From: Pseudoleptotrichia goodfellowii | GTDB taxonomy: Bacteria; Fusobacteriota; Fusobacteriia; Fusobacteriales; Leptotrichiaceae | DNA: 64,000 bases | Assembly: GCF_007990505.1 (NCBI RefSeq) | Contig: NZ_AP019822.1 | Coordinates: 496,001 to 560,000, forward strand | Direction of reading: 5' to 3' | Part shown: in pieces, positions 52,445-61,073 of the stretch | Layout of the letters: every line of letters starts with the position of its first letter | Position numbering within the stretch: the stretch's first letter is position 1 | Translations under genes and position numbers: made by a program | The notes under the pieces: model-generated | What the model was told of the DNA's origin: nothing | The model's input: only the letters and a program-made list of their open reading frames with translations | The model's database searches: none

Positions 52445-53341
52445 ATGGGGAAAAATAAGAATTTGAAGTTTAATAAATTATTAATGGCTGTATTTATATG
52501 TCTGCAAATGTCCTGTAATTCCGAAAACCAAAGTAAGGATGTGAAAAATGATAATTCACAAACTATACAGCAAAATGAAGAGAATATGAAAAATAACATT
52601 GTGAATCCGAAGGGAACTACAATAGAAACAAGGTATAATGTGCCTGCAGGATATAAAAGAGTACAGGCGGAAGAAGGAAGTTTTGCACAATTTTTGAGAA
52701 ATCAGAAATTGAAACCTTACGGAGAAAAAGCTTTATTTTTTAACGGAGAAGCTAAAAGAAGTGAGGGAATATACGACAGTGTTATAGATGTGGAAATAGG
52801 TGACAGAGATTTGCATCAATGTGCAGATGCGATAATGCTGTTGAGAGGAGAATATTTTTATTCAAAAAAAGAATATGACAAAATAAATTTTAAATTTGTT
52901 TCGGGATTCGATGCAAAATATTCCAAATGGATGGAAGGATACAGAATAAATCCTGAGGGCAAAGGTTCCTATTACAAAAAAACAGGCAGTTCAAATACAT
53001 ACAAAGATTTCAGAAATTTTATGACTATAGTTTTTGCATATTCGGGAACTCTTTCTTTGGAAAATGAAATGAAACCTCAAGCATTGAAAGATATGAAAAT
53101 CGGAGATGTATTTATAATGGGTGGAAGTCCCGGTCATGCAGTAATAATCGTAGATATGGCTGTAAATGATAAAGGAGAAAAAATATTTATGTTAGCCCAA
53201 TCCTACATGCCTGCACAACAGACACAAATACTTATAAATCCTGAAAATAGTGATATGAAAGTCTGGTATTCGTTAAAAAATAAAGATATTCTTGTAACTC
53301 CTCAATGGAGATTTTCTGTGGATAAATTAAGAAGTTTTTAG
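52445..53341 (+). CDS. DUF4846 lipoprotein
   Basis: This 298-residue precursor has an N-terminal signal ending LQMSC (about Cys24) and an Asn/Gln-rich linker to residue 50. A DUF4846 domain follows, with the visible motifs QLHQCADAIMLLRGEY-like (here DLHQCADAIMLLRGEY), NFMTIVFAYSGTLSL and GGSPGHAVIIVDMA. The last contains a Gly-His pair in a fold that recalls NlpC/CHAP-like modules. The domain's function is not established. GGGAGG precedes the ATG. It stands alone between two transcription units. Confidence 0.85.
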   Translation: MGKNKNLKFNKLLMAVFICLQMSCNSENQSKDVKNDNSQTIQQNEENMKNNIVNPKGTTIETRYNVPAGYKRVQAEEGSFAQFLRNQKLKPYGEKALFFNGEAKRSEGIYDSVIDVEIGDRDLHQCADAIMLLRGEYFYSKKEYDKINFKFVSGFDAKYSKWMEGYRINPEGKGSYYKKTGSSNTYKDFRNFMTIVFAYSGTLSLENEMKPQALKDMKIGDVFIMGGSPGHAVIIVDMAVNDKGEKIFMLAQSYMPAQQTQILINPENSDMKVWYSLKNKDILVTPQWRFSVDKLRSF

Positions 53342-53500
53342 GGAAGTAAAAGATTTTATTTGGAAAACCGGGTATGAAACGGATTATGTTAAAATTTATA
53401 TAAATTTTTTAAAAATTTAAGTATTTTATGGTATAATCTCAAACAGATTTGAGAAAGGAGAAAAGGATAAATATTAAATTTTATTTATCGTAATAAAACT

Positions 53501-53788
53501 ATGGAAATTGTTTACTTTATAATTGTGATAGCAATAATAATTGCAGCTTGGGTAGGATTGGCATATTTTATGAATTTTTGCCTTCAAATGAGAATAAAAC
53601 GTGTATTCAATTCAAAAAGAATGACTGACGAAAGAATCGTGAAAGAATATAAAGGATTGGATGTGATGTCTACAATATTTATATTTTACGGAGGTCCTGT
53701 AGGATTCTTTTTGGCAAAGAAAAAATTTATTCCTGAACTTAAGAAAACAATGGAAGAAAAAATGAGAGAAAGAAATATTGAGTTTTAA
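53501..53788 (+). CDS. small membrane protein of unknown function
   Basis: This 95-residue protein has a first membrane helix at residues 2-27 and a second hydrophobic segment at about 52-68 (MSTIFIFYGGPVGFFLAKK). The loops are basic and the C-terminus is charged (EEKMRERNIEF). A TATAAT-like box is at 53432-53437. I do not recognise the family. It precedes the tRNA cluster but has its own promoter. The length and hydrophobic pattern make it a plausible real gene, although the ribosome site is weak. Confidence 0.6.
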   Translation: MEIVYFIIVIAIIIAAWVGLAYFMNFCLQMRIKRVFNSKRMTDERIVKEYKGLDVMSTIFIFYGGPVGFFLAKKKFIPELKKTMEEKMRERNIEF

Positions 53789-53864
53789 TAATTAAATAAA
53801 AGGGGGGATTATTGGGTAGGATTAAATTTTTGTCTGATTTTTTGTAAAAATTTTAAAATAATAG

Positions 53865-53893
53865 TTGAAATTGTAAAAAAAATGTAGTATAAT
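53865..53893 (+). promoter_or_regulatory. promoter of the tRNA cluster
   Basis: TTGAAA (53865-53870) and TATAAT (53888-53893) are spaced by 17 bp, 18 bp before the first tRNA. Confidence 0.8.
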
Positions 53894-53911
53894 AATTAAG
53901 CATTAAGAAGT

Positions 53912-53987
53912 GGTCGCATAGCTCAGTTGGGAGAGCACCTGCCTTACAAGCAGGGGGTCATTGGTTCGAGCCCAATTGTGACCACCA
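53912..53987 (+). tRNA. tRNA-Val (TAC)
   Basis: The full cloverleaf is visible. The GGTCGCA acceptor pairs with TGTGACC, the anticodon loop is CTTACAA, the T-arm contains TTCGAGC, and the CCA is encoded. It is the first of three tandem tRNAs. Confidence 0.97.
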
Positions 53988-53994
53988 TTTTTAT

Positions 53995-54071
53995 GGAGGT
54001 GTAGCTCAGTTGGTTAGAGTGCTTGCCTGTCACGCAAGATGTCGCGAGTTCGAGTCTCGTCACTTCCGCCA
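53995..54071 (+). tRNA. tRNA-Asp (GTC)
   Basis: The GGAGGTG acceptor pairs with CACTTCC, the anticodon loop is CTGTCAC, the T-arm contains TTCGAGT, and the CCA is encoded. Confidence 0.97.
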
Positions 54072-54074
54072 TTT

Positions 54075-54150
54075 GCCCAGATAGCTCAGTCGGTAGAGCA
54101 AGGGACTGAAAATCCCTGTGTCCGTGGTTCGATTCCGCGTCTGGGCACCA
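54075..54150 (+). tRNA. tRNA-Phe (GAA)
   Basis: The GCCCAGA acceptor pairs with TCTGGGC, the anticodon loop is CTGAAAA, the T-arm contains TTCGATT, and the CCA is encoded. Confidence 0.97.
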
Positions 54151-54176
54151 TTCAGTTTAAATAAAAAAGTTGATTA

Positions 54177-54210
54177 AATTGACAATAATAGAGTTGTCAA
54201 TTATTTTTTT
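54177..54210 (+). terminator. terminator of the tRNA cluster
   Basis: AATTGACA pairs perfectly with TGTCAATT and runs into ATTTTTTT. Confidence 0.85.
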
Positions 54211-54328
54211 GTGAGTACAGGAATGTAAAAATTTCTTTCGATATAGCTAGATGTTATGTTATAATAAACTTGTAGCATTACAAAAATGTAAATTGATAGT
54301 TAACTGTAATAATAGGAGAGTATAAATT

Positions 54329-55012
54329 ATGGAATATTGTACTTTAAAAGCATTAAAAAAAATAGGAGAAAGTATAGCAGAACATTTTGGAGAAAATTGT
54401 GAAGTTTTGATTCATGATATAAAATCTGATGGACATGACAGCAGAATTGTATATATAAAAAACGGACATGTTTCAGGCAGACATTTAGGAGACGGACCGT
54501 CAAGAATTATTTTGGAATCTTCTCAAAAAAAACTTTCTAAAATAAAAGATAATCTTTGTTATTTGACTAAAACAAAAGACGGAAAAATATTAAAGTCAAG
54601 TACTTTGTTTTTTTCTGATAAGACTAAAAAAAGATTGAAATACGTATTATCAATAAATTATGATATAACTCATTTATTAGTAGTGGATGCAGCTATACAA
54701 ACTATCATCAGTACAGGGAAAGATAAAAATAAAGAGGCTATAGAAATACCGAATAATGTAAATGATCTATTAGAGAGTCTTATAGAAAAATCTGTGGAAT
54801 TAATAGGGAAGCCTGCTCCTCTCATGACAAAGATTGAAAAGAAAAAAGCCATAAAATATTTAAATGAAGCAGGAGCATTTTTAATAACTAAATCAGGTGA
54901 TAGGATTTCTCAATATTTCGGGATTTCAAAATACACTTTATATAGTTATATAGATATAAAAAATACCGAAAAAGATAATAAAAAAATAATTTCTAAAAAA
55001 GAAATAGTCTAG
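54329..55012 (+). CDS. YheO/DauR-like PAS-HTH transcription regulator
   Basis: This 227-residue protein has an N-terminal YheO-type PAS domain (about 1-120, with GENCEVLIHDIKSDGHDSRI and VVDAA at its end). A C-terminal HTH_22 domain (about 165-215) has KKKAIKYLNEAGAFLITKSG and ISQYFGISKYTLYSYI as helix-turn-helix. Relatives include DauR, the D-arginine catabolism repressor. The gene lies directly upstream of the ygeW cluster on the same strand, separated by a terminator, and is the obvious candidate to regulate it. The ligand is unknown. A GGAGAG site and a TATAAT box (54259-54264) precede it. Confidence 0.85.
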   Translation: MEYCTLKALKKIGESIAEHFGENCEVLIHDIKSDGHDSRIVYIKNGHVSGRHLGDGPSRIILESSQKKLSKIKDNLCYLTKTKDGKILKSSTLFFSDKTKKRLKYVLSINYDITHLLVVDAAIQTIISTGKDKNKEAIEIPNNVNDLLESLIEKSVELIGKPAPLMTKIEKKKAIKYLNEAGAFLITKSGDRISQYFGISKYTLYSYIDIKNTEKDNKKIISKKEIV

Positions 55013-55435
55013 GAGAAGATAACTGTAAGTAGAATAGAATATGATATTTAAAAAGAGTTGTAAATATAGGACAACTCTCTTTTTTTTATAAAAAATTATA
55101 TGAATAATAAATAACTGTGAACTTTGTTCCCGGCGAAACAAAAAAACTAAAAAAAAATTAGATAAAAAAATTTTTTTTAGATTTCTCTTGCTAATTTATA
55201 TTTAATGGGGTAAAATAAAAGTAAAGAGGCATTTTGTTTTATTAGAATTTTAAAATGATAAAATTTTCTTTTAAAAAAGGAGGAAAATACAATGGATTTT
55301 AGTAAAATTAGAAAAGATGCAAAAAAATACAAAAAAGTAATAATAAAATTTTTAAAAGAAATTATGTATTTCCCGTAGAAAATCATATAAATTATATTAA
55401 ATGAACAATTATAAGTAAAATAGGAGTGATAAACA
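55013..55435. other. intergenic region before ygeW
   Basis: It contains a terminator for the regulator (AGAGTTGT with ACAACTCT at about 55053-55085, followed by seven T residues). It also holds a promoter candidate, TTGCTA (55188-55193) with TAAAAT (55211-55216) at 17-bp spacing, and the small frame at 55292. The rest is A- and T-run DNA without other visible features. Confidence 0.6.
55292..55378 (+). CDS. 28-residue basic peptide upstream of ygeW
   Basis: AAAGGAGGA 7 bp upstream makes this ATG one of the best-placed starts in the window. The product MDFSKIRKDAKKYKKVIIKF plus eight residues is Lys/Ile-rich and probably one amphipathic helix. It ends 57 bp before ygeW. No run of one amino acid suggests classic attenuation. 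It may be a leader peptide, a small protein, or the eroded start of a lost gene. Confidence 0.45.
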   Translation: MDFSKIRKDAKKYKKVIIKFLKEIMYFP

Positions 55436-56629
55436 ATGGTAAATATAAAAAAATATATAAAAATATTAGAAAAGCTTAATTTTAAGAGCATGTATAATAG
55501 TGATTTTTTCTTGACATGGGAAAAAACCGGAGATGAACTAGATGCTGTTTTTATAGTAGCAGATGCTCTTCGATATTTAAGAGAAAATAATATCTCATCT
55601 AAAATATTTGATTCAGGATTAGGAATTTCATTGTTTAGAGATAATTCTACAAGAACCAGATTTTCTTTTGCATCTGCCTGTAATTTGTTAGGTTTAGAAG
55701 TTCAGGATTTGGATGAAGGAAAAAGTCAGATTGCCCATGGTGAAACAGTTAGGGAAACAGCAAATATGATATCATTTATGGCAGATGTTATAGGTATTCG
55801 TGATGATATGTATATCGGAAAAGGAAACAAATATATGCATGATGTAGTTAATGCGGTTACTGAAGGAAATAAAGACGGTGTATTGGAACAAAAACCTACT
55901 TTAGTAAATCTTCAATGTGATATAGATCATCCAACTCAAAGTATGGCAGATGCGTTACATTTAATACATGAATTTGGTGGAGTGGAGAATTTAAAAGGGA
56001 AAAAAATTGCTATGAGTTGGGCATATTCTCCTTCTTATGGAAAGCCATTAAGTGTACCTCAAGGAATAGTGGGTCTTATGACAAGATTTGGGATGGAAGT
56101 GGTGCTAGCTCATCCTAAAGGATATGAAATTATGCCTGAAGTTCAAAAAGTAGCTGAAAAAAATGCTATAGAATCAGGAGGAACATTTAAAGTTACAAAT
56201 GATATGAAAGAAGCATTTAAAAATGCAGATATAGTTTATCCGAAGAGTTGGGCACCATTTGTAGCAATGGAAAAAAGAACAGTTTTATACGGTAATGGGG
56301 ATACTCAGGGAATCAAAGAGTTAGAGAAAGAGTTGTTAGAAGAAAATTCAAAGCATAAAGATTGGGAATGTACTGAAGAATTTATGAAAAATACTAAAAA
56401 TGGAAAAGCTTTATATTTACATTGCTTGCCGGCTGATATTTCAGGAGTTTCCTGTGAGAAAGGTGAAGTAGAAGCTTCAGTATTTAATAGATATAGAATA
56501 CCCTTATATAAGCAAGCAAGTTTCAAACCCTATATTATAGCAGCTATGATATTCTTATCTAAAGTAAAAGAACCTGAAAAAACATTGGAAAATCTTATGA
56601 TTCAAAATAAAATTCGATGGAATTTCTAG
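55436..56629 (+). CDS. ygeW: knotted carbamoyltransferase YgeW
   Basis: This 397-residue protein belongs to the aspartate/ornithine carbamoyltransferase superfamily. It has the carbamoyl-phosphate motif STRTR in RDNSTRTRFSFASA, a second site HPTQSMADALH and the C-terminal HCLPADISG. Its length and the partner genes identify the YgeW branch, whose second substrate is not firmly settled. It lacks the DxxxSMG loop of true ornithine transcarbamylase. It leads the cluster ygeW-ygeX-ygeY-permease-hyuA. In other anaerobes this set is linked to selenium-dependent purine/urate breakdown and could recover carbamoyl phosphate for ATP. A GGAG site precedes the ATG. Confidence 0.92.
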   Translation: MVNIKKYIKILEKLNFKSMYNSDFFLTWEKTGDELDAVFIVADALRYLRENNISSKIFDSGLGISLFRDNSTRTRFSFASACNLLGLEVQDLDEGKSQIAHGETVRETANMISFMADVIGIRDDMYIGKGNKYMHDVVNAVTEGNKDGVLEQKPTLVNLQCDIDHPTQSMADALHLIHEFGGVENLKGKKIAMSWAYSPSYGKPLSVPQGIVGLMTRFGMEVVLAHPKGYEIMPEVQKVAEKNAIESGGTFKVTNDMKEAFKNADIVYPKSWAPFVAMEKRTVLYGNGDTQGIKELEKELLEENSKHKDWECTEEFMKNTKNGKALYLHCLPADISGVSCEKGEVEASVFNRYRIPLYKQASFKPYIIAAMIFLSKVKEPEKTLENLMIQNKIRWNF

Positions 56630-56865
56630 AGAATTATAGGAGAATAATAAAAGGTTGTGTATTTTATCAAGTCTTTTAACAGAGAAAAATTATAAATAGT
56701 TATATTTTGTATATAATTGTATAGATTTTTTCAGTACATTCAAAAGTTCAATTATTTTTTTTCTTTTGATTCAAAAAATAATTTAGTATCAAAAAAAATA
56801 TTTAGGTAAAATTGATATCATATAATTGTCAGTCATAAAAAAATTAAGAAGGGAAAAATTTAATT

Positions 56866-58077
56866 ATGGAAAAAATCAAGTGGATTTTAAATACAATGTC
56901 TAAATCTGATGGAGATAGAAGTATTGAGATTTTAACAGAAGATAAAGTAATTAAGGCTAAAAAGTTTCATGAAAGTTTTCCGCAATATTGCGAAACTCCT
57001 TTAGTAGGATTAGATAATTTATCTAAGAATTTAGGGGTTTCAGGAATTTATATAAAAGATGAATCTTATAGATTCGGATTAAATGCTTTTAAGGTTTTAG
57101 GCGGCTCTTATGCGATGGCAAAATATTTGGCAAAAAAATTGGAGAAAGATATTTCAGAATTATCTTATGAAAAATTAATATCTGAAAAAGTAAAGAAAGA
57201 GTTGGGAGAAATTACTTTTTATACTGCTACAGATGGTAATCATGGTAGGGGAGTCGCATGGACAGCCAATAAATTGAAACAGAAATCAGTGGTTTATATG
57301 CCTAAAGGTTCTTCAAAAACAAGATTAAAGAACATTTTATCTGAAGGGGCGGAGGCGAGTATAACAGAATTGAATTATGATGATGCTGTAAGGCTTGCAG
57401 CTAAAAATGCTGAAAAAAATAACGGAGTAATAATACAGGATACGGCTTGGGAAGGATATACCGATATACCGACATGGATTATGCAAGGATATGGGACAAT
57501 GGCTATAGAAGCTAAAAAGCAGCTTGAAAAATACGGAGTCGACAGACCGACTCATATATTTATTCAAGCGGGTGTAGGTTCATTAGCAGGAACTATACAA
57601 GGTTTTTTTGCTTCAACTTATAAAGATAATATTCCTATAACAATAGTAGTAGAACCTAATTCAGCAGATTGTTATTACAGATCGGCAGTACAGGGGGATG
57701 GAAAACCGGTAAATGTAGGAGGAGATATGCAGACTTTAATGGCAGGTTTGGCATGTGGAGAACCTAATATAATAGGATTTGAAATATTGAAAAATTATGC
57801 AACTGCTTTTTTATCCTGTCCGGATTATATAGCAGCTAAAGGAATGAGGATTTCAGCAGCACCGTTAAGAGGAGATCAGCAGATAATTTCGGGAGAATCA
57901 GGAGCAGTATCTTTAGGAAGTTTATTTTCTATTTTGAAAGACGATTATTATAAAGAATTACGAAAAAAATTGAAGTTAGATGAGAATTCGAAAATTTTGC
58001 TCTTTAATACGGAAGGAAATACGGACCCTGATAAGTATACAGATATAGTATGGGATGGAGAATATCCTAGTAAATAA
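56866..58077 (+). CDS. dpaL: diaminopropionate ammonia-lyase (YgeX)
   Basis: This 403-residue PLP enzyme of the tryptophan-synthase-beta/threonine-deaminase fold has the cofactor Lys in RFGLNAFKVLGGSYA (near residue 77). It also has the phosphate-binding Gly loop and the TDGNHGRGVAW motif. DpaL converts 2,3-diaminopropionate to pyruvate and two ammonia. The gene has an AGAAGGGA site and lies 236 bp after ygeW. That gap holds no recognised feature other than AT-rich runs. In purine-degrading anaerobes the enzyme supplies pyruvate from the purine-derived intermediate. Confidence 0.93.
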   Translation: MEKIKWILNTMSKSDGDRSIEILTEDKVIKAKKFHESFPQYCETPLVGLDNLSKNLGVSGIYIKDESYRFGLNAFKVLGGSYAMAKYLAKKLEKDISELSYEKLISEKVKKELGEITFYTATDGNHGRGVAWTANKLKQKSVVYMPKGSSKTRLKNILSEGAEASITELNYDDAVRLAAKNAEKNNGVIIQDTAWEGYTDIPTWIMQGYGTMAIEAKKQLEKYGVDRPTHIFIQAGVGSLAGTIQGFFASTYKDNIPITIVVEPNSADCYYRSAVQGDGKPVNVGGDMQTLMAGLACGEPNIIGFEILKNYATAFLSCPDYIAAKGMRISAAPLRGDQQIISGESGAVSLGSLFSILKDDYYKELRKKLKLDENSKILLFNTEGNTDPDKYTDIVWDGEYPSK

Positions 58078-58104
58078 AATAATAAGTTTTTGGAGGTAAA
58101 CAAG

Positions 58105-59418
58105 ATGAATTATGAAGAAATCAAAAGAAAATCTGAAAATTACAAATCCGATATGACAAAATTTTTAAGAGAGTTAGTACAAATAAAGGGAGAAAGTGCT
58201 GAAGAAAAAGGACATGCATTAAGACTTAAGGAAGAAATGGAAAAAGTAGGATTTGATAAAGTTGAAATTGATCCTCAAGGAAATGTTTTAGGTTATATGG
58301 GAAACGGACCAAGAATAATAGCTTTTGATGGTCATATAGACACAGTAGGAATAGGAGAAATAAGAAATTGGACATTTGATCCTTATGAAGGATATGAAAC
58401 GGAAGAAGAAATAGGAGGAAGAGGAACCAGTGATCAATTAGGAGGAATCGTTTCAGCAGTTTATGGAGCTAAAATAATGAAAGAGCTTGAGTTAATAGAT
58501 CCGGAGTATACAATTTTAGTAGTTGGAAGTGTACAAGAAGAAGATTGTGACGGTTTATGCTGGCAATATATAATAAAAGAAGATAAGATCCGCCCTGAAT
58601 TTGTTGTGTCTACAGAACCTACAGATAGTGGAATATACAGGGGACAAAGAGGGAGAATGGAGATAAGAGTTGAAGTTAAAGGGATTTCCTGTCATGGGTC
58701 CGCACCTGAAAGAGGAGATAATGCAATTTATAAAATGGCAGATATTTTGCAGGATATACGTTCTTTAAATGAAAATGGTGTTTCTGAAGGAACCGAAATA
58801 AAAGGTTTAATAAAAATGTTGGATAAAAAGTATAATTCTGAATGGAAAGAGGCTAATTTTCTTGGAAGAGGAACAATAACAGTTTCACAAATATTCTATA
58901 CAAGTCCAAGTAGATGTGCAGTTGCTGATTTTTGTGCTGTTTCTCTTGATAGAAGAATGACAGCCGGAGAAACTTGGGAGTATTGTTTGGAAGAAATAAG
59001 ACAGTTACCGGCAGTTAAAAAATATAAAAATGATGTAACGATTTTAATGTATGATTATGATAGACCGTCGTATACAGGATTAGTTTATCCTATAGAATGT
59101 TATTTTCCTACATGGACACTTCCTGAAGATCATAAAGTGACATTGTCTTTAAAAGAAGCATATGAATCTTTATATGGAGAAAAAAGAACAGGTTCAAAAT
59201 CAATTATAGAAACAAGAATAAATAGACCTCTTGTGGATAAATGGACATTCTCAACAAATGGAGTTTCAATTATGGGAAGAAATGGAATACCTGTAATAGG
59301 GTTTGGACCGGGAGCAGAAGCTCAAGCACATGCACCTAATGAAAAAAGCTGGAAAAATGATCTGGTAGTGTGTGCAGCTGTTTATGCAGCATTACCTGAA
59401 ATATATAAAACAAAATAA
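58105..59418 (+). CDS. ygeY: YgeY family selenium-metabolism-linked hydrolase
   Basis: The 437-residue M20 family hydrolase starts at ATG 58105, with GGAGG 8 bp upstream; the in-frame TTG at 58090 overlaps that site. Metal ligands are visible as FDGHIDTVG (H, D), [11 protein letters not shown] (D), SVQEEDCDG (E,E) and the late His in AQAHAPNE. The dimerisation domain lies at about 180-300. It is expected to hydrolyse a carbamoyl or peptide-like amide bond of an intermediate in the pathway. It sits 27 bp after dpaL and before the permease. Confidence 0.92.
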   Translation: MNYEEIKRKSENYKSDMTKFLRELVQIKGESAEEKGHALRLKEEMEKVGFDKVEIDPQGNVLGYMGNGPRIIAFDGHIDTVGIGEIRNWTFDPYEGYETEEEIGGRGTSDQLGGIVSAVYGAKIMKELELIDPEYTILVVGSVQEEDCDGLCWQYIIKEDKIRPEFVVSTEPTDSGIYRGQRGRMEIRVEVKGISCHGSAPERGDNAIYKMADILQDIRSLNENGVSEGTEIKGLIKMLDKKYNSEWKEANFLGRGTITVSQIFYTSPSRCAVADFCAVSLDRRMTAGETWEYCLEEIRQLPAVKKYKNDVTILMYDYDRPSYTGLVYPIECYFPTWTLPEDHKVTLSLKEAYESLYGEKRTGSKSIIETRINRPLVDKWTFSTNGVSIMGRNGIPVIGFGPGAEAQAHAPNEKSWKNDLVVCAAVYAALPEIYKTK

Positions 59419-59602
59419 TAATGAGAACTTCCTGTAATAAAATAAAAAAATTAGAAAAATTGCATCAAAAAAATTAATTATATTGAAATATTGATAAAAA
59501 ATATTAAATGATAATATAAATTCAATAAAAGGATAATATTTTGTTTTGGAGGATGAAATATAATTGAGTTTTTAATTAATCTATTTTTGTGGGAGTGATT
59601 TT

Positions 59603-61069
59603 ATGAAAAAGTTTCAACAAGATAATCATGGCATATGGGATTTAACAAAAGAGGGATTACAAGAAATAGAAAAATATGAAACGATTTATACAAATGATAC
59701 AAAACCTATTTCCAGTAAGGAAAGAGAATGGGGAAGTTGGGACATTGCTGCATTATGGATAGGAATTATGGTTTCAATTCCGGTTTATATGTTGGCGAGT
59801 GGTTTAATTGCATCAGGAATGAATTGGTGGCAATCAATTTCAGTTATTGTTTTAGGGCATACAATTGTAATAATACCTGCAACACTTCTTGGTCATTCAG
59901 GGACAAAATACGGTATAAGTTATCCATTGGTATCTAAATTGATTTTTGGACCTAAAGGTAATATTTTTCCGACAATGGTTAGAGCTTTTTTAGGATGTTT
60001 TTGGTTCGGAATTCAATGCTGGATAGGAGGTATGGCTGTAGATTCAATGATATCAGCTATTATACCTGCTTGGATACAAATTAATGGACATTTATTTGTT
60101 TGTTATGGGATCTTTTTGTTATTAAATGTTTACATAGGGTATACCGGTTCCAAAGCTGTAAAATATATGGAAAGTTATGCTGCACCTGTATTAATAATAA
60201 TGGGATTGGCAGTTATAATATGGGCATATAGAGTTTCCGGAGGTTTTGGGAAACTTTTAACCCATAGTGTTGCACAAGGAGGAAAAAATAATTTTTGGAA
60301 ACTGTTTTTTCCTTCTTTAACTGCAATGATAGCTTTTGATGGAACTATAGCTTTAAATATATCAGATTTTACAAGACATGCAAAAACTCAAAAAGCACAA
60401 ATTTCAGGTCAATTTATAGGTGCCCCTGTAATGACAGCTTTTATTGTTTTTGTGGGAATTTGCGGAACAGTAGCATCTGCAATCAGTTTTGGAAGTCCTA
60501 TTTGGAATCCTGCTGAATTAGTATCGAAATTTAAAAATCCGTTAATAGTAATTCTATTTTCCATATTTATAATATTGGCAACTTTAACAACTAATGTTGC
60601 AGCTAATCTCGTTCCACCGGGAATTATCTTCTCTAATCTTTTTGCGAAATTTTTAACATACAAAAAAGCCATAATTATTGTAGGTTTTTTGGCTATAGTT
60701 GCACAACCTTGGAAAGTGTTGGAAAATCCTAATAACTATATATATGAAGTAAACGGAGCTTTAGCAACCTTTTTAGGACCGATGGCAGGAATATATTTAG
60801 CTTCTTATTGGCTGGAGTATAAATCAAATATTGAGTTGGTAGATTTATACAGAATAGATGGCGGAAAATATTATTATGATAAAGGAGTAAATAAAATAGC
60901 AATAATTTCACTTTTCTTAATAACATTATTTTTATATTTCGGGAAATTTTCAGACTCTTTTTATAAGATATTTTATGAAAATTCTTATGTTTTAGGCTTA
61001 CTGATAGGAATGTTTGTTTATATTTTGCTAATAAAAATTTTTAATAAAAATAATTCAATAGGAGGATAA
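59603..61069 (+). CDS. NCS1-family purine/hydantoin/allantoin permease
   Basis: This 488-residue membrane protein has about twelve hydrophobic segments. It has the NCS1 motifs EWGSWDIAALWIGIMVSIPV in the first helix, GIQCWIGGMAVD in the third and NISDFTRHAK in the loop before helix seven. NCS1 carriers import cytosine, purines, hydantoins, allantoin or uracil with Na+ or H+. The hyuA gene 4 bp downstream and the ygeWXY genes upstream point to a purine-derived ureide or hydantoin as cargo. A GGGAG site precedes the ATG. The exact substrate is not visible. Confidence 0.9.
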   Translation: MKKFQQDNHGIWDLTKEGLQEIEKYETIYTNDTKPISSKEREWGSWDIAALWIGIMVSIPVYMLASGLIASGMNWWQSISVIVLGHTIVIIPATLLGHSGTKYGISYPLVSKLIFGPKGNIFPTMVRAFLGCFWFGIQCWIGGMAVDSMISAIIPAWIQINGHLFVCYGIFLLLNVYIGYTGSKAVKYMESYAAPVLIIMGLAVIIWAYRVSGGFGKLLTHSVAQGGKNNFWKLFFPSLTAMIAFDGTIALNISDFTRHAKTQKAQISGQFIGAPVMTAFIVFVGICGTVASAISFGSPIWNPAELVSKFKNPLIVILFSIFIILATLTTNVAANLVPPGIIFSNLFAKFLTYKKAIIIVGFLAIVAQPWKVLENPNNYIYEVNGALATFLGPMAGIYLASYWLEYKSNIELVDLYRIDGGKYYYDKGVNKIAIISLFLITLFLYFGKFSDSFYKIFYENSYVLGLLIGMFVYILLIKIFNKNNSIGG

Positions 61070-61073
61070 AAAT

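Noticed and set aside
55436-56629. Ornithine carbamoyltransferase (arginine deiminase pathway)
   Set aside because: No arcA or arcC gene is nearby, the ornithine-specific SMG loop is not seen, and the neighbours are ygeX, ygeY and hyuA.
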